Translations under genes and position numbers: made by a program
DNA from: Actinidia chinensis
Lineage: Eukaryota; Streptophyta; Magnoliopsida; Ericales; Actinidiaceae
Assembly (NCBI GenBank): GCA_009663005.1
Contig: CM018893.1
Location: 736,773 to 751,772, forward strand
DNA length: 15,000 nt
Direction of reading: 5' to 3'
The notes under the pieces: model-generated
Told to the model about the DNA's origin: nothing
Seen by the model: only the letters and a program-made list of their open reading frames with translations
Database searches by the model: none
Shown here: piece after piece, positions 9,131 to 15,000 of the stretch
Layout: each line of letters starts with the position of its first letter
Numbering within the stretch: position 1 is the first letter of the stretch

Positions 9131-9560
9131 TTGCGATATGTTCAGTAATCGAGGTCCGGTCACGACGATTCGTCGAAACCTTATCGCGTGGCCACCTAGG
9201 GTTAGGCACGAGGGCGGAGCATCGACTACGTGATCACCAAGCTCCGGTGCGCACATCTTGGCGCGGCGAGGACGTTGAGTGTGCCCTTGCACGGCGGGAA
9301 CCTCCAGCTTCCGTCTGCGGGTCCTCGAGCGTCAGGGGACGCCGTGGAAGATTACGCCGCCGCCGCGAAGTCCTCGACGTCCTCGTGCATCACCATGTCG
9401 GGGAGGGCGGAGGCCCGGCAGCACGGAGGAGTGGACGTGGCGTAGCCCAGGGTCCGTAGGGTCCCGCCACCAGCCACGTTCCGATGAAGGCCGGTCGAAG
9501 CCCGTCAGCACACCGCTGGTTTGTGGTTCGCCGTTTGTTCCGCATTGTTTGTTGTTACTA
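9130..9560. other. GC- and CpG-rich island
   Basis: Against a background of roughly one-third GC, this stretch is about two-thirds GC at its core (9230-9470) and dense in CpG, with GCGCGGCGAGG and CGCCGCCGCCGCG. Methylated plant repeats lose CpG by deamination, so it has either been unmethylated or arrived recently. It could be the first exon of a GC-rich plant gene, a gene remnant or an insertion. Confidence 0.75.
9206..9445 (+). pseudogene. Possible coding remnant in the GC island
   Basis: The plus frame from 9206 to the TAG at 9443-9445 is open. It includes IDYVITKLRCAHLGAARTL and later SGDAVEDYAAAAKSSTSS, with ordinary amino-acid balance. The other two plus frames are also open over most of the region but give Arg- and Pro-rich nonsense-like text, which makes this frame the best candidate. 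It has no in-frame ATG until about residue 62, and no splice sites clearly bound it. The words LGLGTRA and GGNLQL faintly recall the amino-terminal motifs of plant CDK inhibitors (KRP), but in different frames and without the diagnostic C-terminal domain, so I do not name it. Confidence 0.22.
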
Positions 9561-9940
9561 CTGAGGTCACTCGACTACACTGTTTAGTCACTACTGACTA
9601 TACTCTGATCAACACTAACATGATCGGTTCGAGTGGAGTATTATACATGCGCAATAGGGCTGTAATAATCTTGTCTCATTTCCCACTCACAAGTTTCACT
9701 TTTCAATAACTTGTTTATCTGTTGGTGCCAAATTAAACTTTGGCTCCTACCAATTATCGACCTTTTTTTTCACTTGGGCCCATCAGACTAATGTGAATTT
9801 TATTACGTTGGCTCTTTTAACTCTTTAATTGGTTCAAGTCCCAATTCACTAACCTCCATCCAATTGCTATGGAAAATGACATTTGGAGCCTGCACGGTTT
9901 CAACGTGTGCCAATACGCAATCACACCCTAACTCATTTCC
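9561..9940. other. Spacer without recognised genes
   Basis: AT-rich sequence returns. Motifs such as TTTGGCTCCTACCAATT and TTGGCTCTTTTAACTC recur loosely, but no transposon ends could be matched. Confidence 0.35.
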
Positions 9941-9949
9941 ACTTTCCAC

Positions 9950-10140
9950 CAATAGATTGCAAGCCATGGCACCACTAACCCCACTATCATCATTAAGGAT
10001 ACTATGCCCATCACATCACAACTCTGAACTCTGCTGCCCACTGTCTACATCGCCGTCACCCAACTATAACCATCATCGTAACCCGATACATCAACACCAC
10101 CTCACACTATCCACTATCAAACACCGCTCCACCATCTAAA
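9950..10140. other. Strongly G-poor, C- and A-rich tract
   Basis: Positions 9961-10140 hold only about 15 G in 180 bases, with many CCA, CAT and CAC steps. A plus frame is open from 9864 to 10139, but the protein is low-complexity Ser, Pro, His and Thr, as expected from composition alone. The skew may reflect an unstructured leader or a decayed repeat. Confidence 0.5.
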
Positions 10141-10294
10141 AAATCTGGTACACGCATACAACTAGAGAGATGTCTTGGTTTTCCTATGGCCATAGTATCT
10201 GTGTGGTATCATTTATAATTGATTATGCATTTCGTGGTTGTGATCATACGTTACACATGGAGGCCGTGCTTCTTTCTGGTGGCATTCAAGCCTT

Positions 10295-10346
10295 TCCCCC
10301 AACACCCCCCCCCCCCCTTGTGGGTGGAGGGTGTGTGGAGGGTGAC
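10295..10346. repeat. C13 run followed by G-rich arm
   Basis: CCCCC AACA then 13 C (10305-10317), followed by GGGTGGAGGGTGTGTGGAGGG. The minus strand has enough G for a quadruplex, and the two arms can also pair partly as a hairpin. Length of the C run may be unstable or miscalled. Confidence 0.7.
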
Positions 10347-10790
10347 TTTTTGGCATGGGGATGCGTTCTTTGGCAGCATGTGAGAAATGAGGGTTAGGGT
10401 ATGGTTTTTGGATGAGGCCTTGTCAAGCCTTCATATTTTTTTGTGTAGTTTCTACCCCCCTCTAGCTTCCTGTAAAACTTATTAGTTTTAGAGCCAAATT
10501 GAAAAATAGTAATACGTGAAGGGGATAAAGTGTTAATTCACCTAGGTATCTGTTTACCTTCACGTTCATTTGTCAATTTTCTTCTTCTAAGGCTTATCCA
10601 ATTTATCCATAACCATTTGATTATAATATGGCATGAAAAAGATAATTTTATTTATTTTAATTAATGAGTAAAGAAGAAATATTAGAACCCCTAACCCCCA
10701 ATAATACTAAAAAGCATAAAAGACTTTACCGCTACTGTTATTTATTTTCGTTTGTTTTTTATATTTTTCTCCTCTTTTGTTTATGGAAAT
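10347..10790. other. Spacer upstream of a possible promoter
   Basis: No gene seen. AACCCCTAACCCCC at 10686-10699 is a telo-box-like motif of the sort found before housekeeping genes. Confidence 0.3.
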
Positions 10791-10797
10791 TTTCGTC

Positions 10798-10805
10798 TAT
10801 ATAAA
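10798..10805 (+). promoter_or_regulatory. Candidate core promoter (TATATAAA)
   Basis: TCTATATAAAAACC is a near-ideal plant TATA box. About 110 nt downstream a pyrimidine-rich leader (TTCTCTTCTTCTCGGCGCCC) precedes ATGCTG followed by a donor, GTGAGT, at 10944. A further donor-like CAAT|GTAAGT lies at 10861. CTAGGGTTT motifs follow at 11086 and 11163. Together this looks like the 5' end of a housekeeping gene with an intron near its start codon, but no later coding exon can be recognised, so it may be a truncated or dead copy. Confidence 0.38.
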
Positions 10806-11094
10806 AACCTTTCCTTTTGGATTGTGCGCACATCCCCCAAGTATTTGTCACTGCTAGCAATGTAAGTATTATTTTTATTTATTTCTTAAGATACCAAAAA
10901 ATCAAGAGGTTCTCTTCTTCTCGGCGCCCTCGGCAATATGCTGGTGAGTTCATAACGCAGATCAATCTATTGGTTGATTCTGATTTTTGAGGGTTCGATG
11001 GATGGCGTTCGTGTTGCATATGTAACCATGCGTATGAGAATGTGAAATTATTTGTTAAATTCAATTCACGAAAATTAAATGGGAACTAGGGTTT

Positions 11095-11235
11095 ATGAAA
11101 CGGCTTTTGAAGCAGTTGCATTACTTGATGGCTTTGACATTGTTGTCTTGTGGCCGAAACTCTAGGGTTTTCGCTTTGTACGGCACGCTTTTGGCTTCAT
11201 TTGAGGATGAGTTCATCATGATTGTATTATGCTAA
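11095..11235 (+). CDS. Possible 46-residue ORF with signal-like start
   Basis: ATG follows CTAGGGTTT directly. The product begins MKRLLKQLHYLMALTLLSCG, basic then hydrophobic, and continues through VFALYGTLLASFEDEF to TAA. It lies downstream of the promoter candidate at 10798 and could be an intronic chance frame. No family is recognised. Confidence 0.18.
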   Translation: MKRLLKQLHYLMALTLLSCGRNSRVFALYGTLLASFEDEFIMIVLC

Positions 11236-12138
11236 ATGGCCTCAAAGAAAATAATGGGTTGTCACTATTGATTGAACCCTTATGAATTTGTGGAGCGAGA
11301 TTTCTTTGTATGTAATGAAGAGAATTGAATGAAATAATGCTATTTTTGTTTTGAGGAATATTGGCCTTAAATATCCTTCAAATATGGTTCATGGGTATTT
11401 TTGTGGACGGTATATATCAAACGTCTATGGTAGAAGTTAGATGAAGTGGTATAGTAATGGGCGCTTGTTACTTCTACATGTGAACTAGGATACATTGGAT
11501 ACAAGTTGTATTCAATAATGGGAATTTAGCGTTTGATTTCGACAAAATTTAAGAGGTTTAACTATAGATTGCTTGAGAATTAGAGTGAAACTATGAAGCA
11601 TGGGTGCAGATACAAATATTGCTATACAGGTATGTCAATTGGGCAAAACTTGAAAAAAAAAGTAAGGTAAATGGGTACGACTATGTTACATCCCTGAAAA
11701 ATATATTTTTATAATTTTAAGTAATAAATTATATGTAATAATTAGATAACCAAACACAAAAATTAATTAATGACTTAACTAATTAAGAATTCAGATATTA
11801 TCATAAGTCTAGTAGAAATTAGGCACAAAATAGAGTTTACTAATAAATATTAATATTTAAAGCATAATAAAGCTGGAGAAAGAGAAAAAAAGTCCCTTCA
11901 AGCTAATTTAATTCATATAGAAATAGAACTATTTTAGCTAGGGGGGTATAGCTAAGAAGTATACAGTGGATACTTCTTGGGTAAGGAAAGGAAAAAAAAA
12001 ATTAAGAAAAAAAATCGGGTACGCATCTACGATATTTGATTCTATATTCTAATGTATTGGACCTATTTTCTCATAACGTCTTTTAGCCATTTTTGATATT
12101 TTTTCTTCAATGTTTATATTTATACGGTAGAACACTAT
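11236..12138. other. AT-rich tract without recognised genes
   Basis: A short stretch, 11583-11631, ends in a good donor (TATACAG|GTATGT) after a possible acceptor, but no consistent exon chain follows. From 11690 the sequence is extremely AT-rich. Confidence 0.35.
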
Positions 12139-12369
12139 GGCTCCATTTTGTACCAGTTTTTTTAGTTTTTTATTTTTTTGCTTAAATTAATAAAAATAGT
12201 AAAAAAATCAATCAGAGTGATTTTTTTGCTTTTGTGTTTTATTTTTTGCTTAGTTTTAGCTAAAAATAAAGTCACAAAAGCAAAAAAAAAAAAAAAAATA
12301 AAAACCACTTAGTATTTTTGATAGCAAGCTTAAAAAATACTTGACTTTTAAGTATTACCAAACGGAGCC
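12139..12369. mobile_element. MITE-like element with imperfect terminal repeats
   Basis: The left end GGCTCCATTTTGTACCA matches the inverted right end GGCTCCGTTTGGTAATA at 13 of 17 positions. TAT flanks both sides. Inside, 12221-12236 (TTTTTTTGCTTTTGTG) is perfectly inverted at 12273-12288, and a smaller hairpin has arms 12201-12210 and 12218-12227. At 231 bp with no coding capacity this fits a non-autonomous DNA transposon. The terminal word suggests the hAT superfamily, but the 8-bp duplication expected for that group is not seen, so the superfamily is open. Confidence 0.6.
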
Positions 12370-12591
12370 TATATATGTAGTACATATCTAGTATTACTTA
12401 TTAATTTTAACGGCACTTCTTATAAATAAACTTCTTGTTTAATATATTTATATAAATAAGACACAAATATTTTTGAATTTTTAAAATTATCTCCTACTAT
12501 CTATGGTTGGAATCCATTTGAGTTAATCCAATGACTGCAATTTCACATGAGATTATTTTTTTCAAAAAAAAATCACTTTTTTCTTTTCAAA

Positions 12592-12691
12592 GGTGTGGTG
12601 CCCACATATGTTGTGATCCAATAACTAAAAAATCTCTAAAATTTGACATATTTTTTATTTATTGGATTAGTTTTTTAGTCGGACCCACACT
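12592..12691. repeat. Second foldback inverted repeat
   Basis: ATCCAATAACTAAAAAAT (12616-12633) is inverted at 12650-12667 with one mismatch and a 16-nt loop. Outer GGTGTGG and CCCACAC words add to the symmetry. A small MITE remnant or hairpin RNA source is possible. Confidence 0.6.
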
Positions 12692-12868
12692 CCAAAAAAC
12701 TCTCCTAAACTAGCAACCACACTTTTTTTAAATTATAGATTTTTTATTTGTTCTCCAACTTTTATAGAAATGTATCTTTTCATATATGAATGTAAGATGG
12801 TTTAGAGCTTAAAATTTAAAAGATATTTTTTAAGTAATACCCATAAATACAAACAATACTAGTGTAAT

Positions 12869-12928
12869 GGAATATATATATATAATATATATATATATTA
12901 TATATTATATATTATATATATATATATT
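12869..12928. repeat. Imperfect (TA)n array
   Basis: About 60 bp of TA steps broken by occasional doubled bases. Able to extrude hairpins; likely length-variable. Confidence 0.9.
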
Positions 12929-13800
12929 AAATACATACACTATTTTTGATGTTTTAAAGATTTTCACTTCATGTATTTCTTAATATATTAACTTTCTACT
13001 AGGGGTTCATGTGCCGGATTGATCCGGTTCCATAAGAATTCAGGGAAACCATCTTATTTTTAATTATTCTTGAAAAAATGAGAAACGAAATAAGAAAAAG
13101 AAAAAGTAGAGGAATGAAAAAAAAAAGAAATAGCGTGATCGAGTGGTTTAGGTTGCCGATTCAATCCATAAATTAATATTCTAAATATTTTATTTAAATA
13201 TAAATATAAAAAATTATAAACAAAATTATTCATTTAAAAATTCATAATTTCACTAATTACTTCAAGGTATGAATCGAAAATTAGTAAAAAATAATTCATT
13301 AAATTGACTCATCAAATGATATTATATTAATAACTCTAAATATAACAATTAACAACTCATAAAAGTTTGAAATTATAATGAATAACAATAAAAAAGAAAT
13401 AAACGAAAAACTAAAAAAAAATTCATAATAGATAAAAAAAAATCAAATGCTAAAATCTTAAATAGAGAAAGAAGGTGAAAGTTTTTTGATGGAAAAATGG
13501 ATGAAGTAATCCTAATATCCATGGAAAATAAAAATATTTTTGTTGGGAAAAGCTAAAGTAATCACGTTAGGTATTAGGTTCTAAATAAATATGTATATGT
13601 ATGTGTATATATATATATATTTTAAAAAAAAATATAATCGAATCAAATTTATCAATTTTTAATTTTAAAAATCAGAACTTAATTATTAAATTATAAAACC
13701 AATCCAAAAGAAACATTCTTTCGGTTCTAATTTTTGAATTTCTTTAGACAACCCTACTTTCCACCATCCAAGTTTTTTAAAAATTTCCCTTCAAATTATT
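12929..13800. other. AT-rich tract without recognised genes
   Basis: Mostly A- and T-runs. A dyad CCGGAT-TG-ATCCGG lies at 13014-13027, and a short TA array at 13601-13621. I see no coding sequence. Confidence 0.4.
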
Positions 13801-13877
13801 CGGTCCTTTTTAAGTGTTCGCGGTGGCCCCCTACGGGTTGGAATCCCTAGGTGGCGTGGCCGACGCCACGAGGCCAA

Positions 13878-14250
13878 ATGGTGGATGATGAGCACAGAGT
13901 GGAACTTAAATCGAAGAAAATCGAAGACGCTGAGAGAATAGAGAGAGCGAGCTGCCCAAACCCTAGTGAGAGAACAGGCACAAGAACAGAAGAGAAAAAA
14001 ACAAGAGAAACACGGAACGGGAAGAAAGGTGTGAACGAAAACGAAATCAGTATCCAATGATGGGGAAGGGGGGGGGGGAGAGATGATTATGTAGGATTCA
14101 AGAAGAAGAAGAAGAAGGAAGAAGAAGAAGAAGAAGGGAGAATCGAAACAACGGACATGAAAGCCATATCGTCACCTCTCACCAGCCCTTGAATGGGGTG
14201 CGGTAGCAGCGGCATTGCGTCTCGCCCTGGTTAGCTTAGGGTTTCTTGCA
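13878..14250 (+). promoter_or_regulatory. Purine-rich 5' leader of the right-edge gene
   Basis: Upstream of the ATG at 14251 the strand becomes GA-rich, with GAGAGAGCGAG, a G11 run (14068-14078) and a GAA repeat. Telo-boxes lie at 13958-13966 (AAACCCTAG) and 14236-14244 (TTAGGGTTT), as seen in plant housekeeping and translation-related genes. Several small uORFs are present: 14057-14086 (9 codons), 14157-14192 (11 codons) and 14193-14234 (13 codons, MGCGSSGIASRPG), the last two directly abutting. A 60-codon frame from 13878 is mostly Lys, Glu and Arg, as purine bias predicts. The transcription start is not visible. Confidence 0.45.
14100..14136. repeat. (GAA)n microsatellite
   Basis: Twelve AAG-type units with one interruption, in the leader of the right-edge gene. 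Confidence 0.9.
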
Positions 14251-14310
14251 ATGGCGCTGTATTCTCAGATTGTGGCCAAAAAGAGGCAAGAATCCCTCAT
14301 CCTACCTCAG
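14251..14310 (+). CDS. First exon of a plant gene, 20 codons, function unknown
   Basis: The ATG sits in a good plant context (TTGCAATGGCG), 6 nt after a telo-box. The exon encodes MALYSQIVAKKRQESLILPQ and ends CTCAG|GTCTCT in phase 0. The start is mixed hydrophobic and basic; no domain can be read from 20 residues. The donor is followed at once by a CT microsatellite. A possible next exon is the 19-nt stretch 14529-14547, but this is not secure. The rest of the gene lies to the right, so the product cannot be named. Confidence 0.5.
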
Positions 14311-14312
14311 GT

Positions 14313-14320
14313 CTCTCTCG

Positions 14321-14358
<38 letters not shown>

Positions 14359-14359
14359 T
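14313..14359. repeat. (CT)n microsatellite at the intron start
   Basis: An imperfect CT array begins 2 nt inside the intron donor at 14311. The equivalent purine array lies in the leader on the other side of the short exon. Confidence 0.9.
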
Positions 14360-14361
14360 AG

Positions 14362-15000
14362 GGTATAGGTTCATTGTTGTTGGTGTACTTCAGTAATAAC
14401 TGTTATTTTAGTTTTTTAATATTTTTTACATTTTTCACAATGTCATTGATTAGTTATCATTGCCAAAAGTATAAGGCCAATTCTCAATCCTCAATCTCTT
14501 TCCTTAATCTCGCAGTCTATATTTTCAGCCTTTGGATGCAACAGTTGGTGAGCATTACATACAACCTATCCAATGGGATATACAATACCTTATTGGTATG
14601 AGTTTGTTATAATGCCGTTGCTATTATCCGGTAGGATTATTCATCCCATGGGTCTCAAATCTACCTCCTTATTGTAGTCCGACCAATCAAATGGGGCCTA
14701 CAGGAGTTTGCTTATAACATTAAAACCAACAAGTAATTGGTGGTAATTACAGAAAGCCCAATACCTTAGTATAAACAAGTTTTGGAAGAAAAATTAGAGT
14801 CCTTTAAATGCTAGAAGCAAGTGATGGAAGCTGTAAGCGGGTTATTTTCAATGAAAAGCCTTGGAAAAAAAGAGCAAAGTACTCTTTGTAATGCTTAAAA
14901 GCTAATGGGCATTCACTTTGTGAGGACAAAACTGTAATTAACCTAAGTTATTACACAGAGTTGCACAGATTTAGCAACCGTTTATTCTTAGTTAAAATTA
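14362..15000 (+). other. Probable first-intron region of the right-edge gene
   Basis: T-rich sequence with acceptor-like TATATTTTCAG (ending 14528) and donor-like GTGAGC (14548), bounding a possible 19-nt exon. Other AG acceptors occur, but no long coding stretch is visible before the window ends. Confidence 0.35.

Noticed and set aside
9085..9459. 124-residue frame in the GC island
   Set aside because: Arg-rich text typical of a shadow frame in GC-rich DNA, and no ATG start.
9864..10139. 91-residue frame
   Set aside because: Amino-acid bias follows from the G-poor composition; no homology or gene signals.
11684..11720. TGTTACATCCCTGAAAAATA, resembling the start of an LTR
   Set aside because: No matching CA end or 5-bp target duplication could be found downstream.
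13791..14057. 88-residue minus-strand frame opposite the leader
   Set aside because: Complement of a purine-rich leader; Cys, Phe and Ser richness reflects composition.
1..15000. CRISPR arrays, rRNA, complete tRNA genes, prokaryotic operons
   Set aside because: None visible; architecture is plant nuclear throughout.

Overview
This window is nuclear DNA from a flowering plant. It is AT-rich and gene-poor, with long non-coding tracts. It holds a decayed Ty3/gypsy LTR retrotransposon, MITE-like foldback repeats, AT, GA, CT and GAA microsatellites, GT-AG introns and telo-box motifs (AAACCCTA) beside a gene start. Nothing looks bacterial, organellar or CRISPR-like. The species cannot be fixed from this sequence.

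Layout. From 1 to 2024 on the minus strand lies the 5' part of a Ty3/gypsy element: a 423-bp LTR (1602-2024), a primer-binding site (1587-1598), a long leader with a second PBS-like site (1031-1042), and a gag gene broken by stops and frameshifts (956 down to the left edge, ending in a zinc knuckle). An imperfect tandem duplication (2154-2342) and other repeat debris follow to about 3420. From 3686 to about 5430 the minus strand carries coding-like segments with good splice signals. The best model is a three-exon gene for a protein of about 95 residues (4326-3686). An upstream exon-like block (5206-4905) cannot be joined to it cleanly. From 5660 to 9130 I see almost no structure apart from a short palindrome.

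A strikingly GC- and CpG-rich island lies at about 9130-9560 in otherwise AT-rich DNA; it looks like a coding remnant or a first exon. A G-poor tract and a long C run follow. At 10798 there is a good TATA box with a plausible 5' leader and splice donor, but no body of a gene is recognisable behind it. From 11690 to 13800 the DNA is very AT-rich, with a MITE-like element (12139-12369), a second inverted repeat and TA arrays.

At the right edge a plus-strand gene begins. Its leader is purine-rich, with telo-boxes, a GAA repeat and several small upstream ORFs. A 20-codon first exon starts at ATG 14251, and a donor at 14311 runs straight into a CT repeat. The rest of this gene lies beyond the window or in exons I cannot place.

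No operon-like or cooperating gene set is present, and I do not see a convincing new biological system. The most useful points to check are the chimeric retroelement leader, the small minus-strand gene, the GC island and the uORF-rich leader at the right edge.
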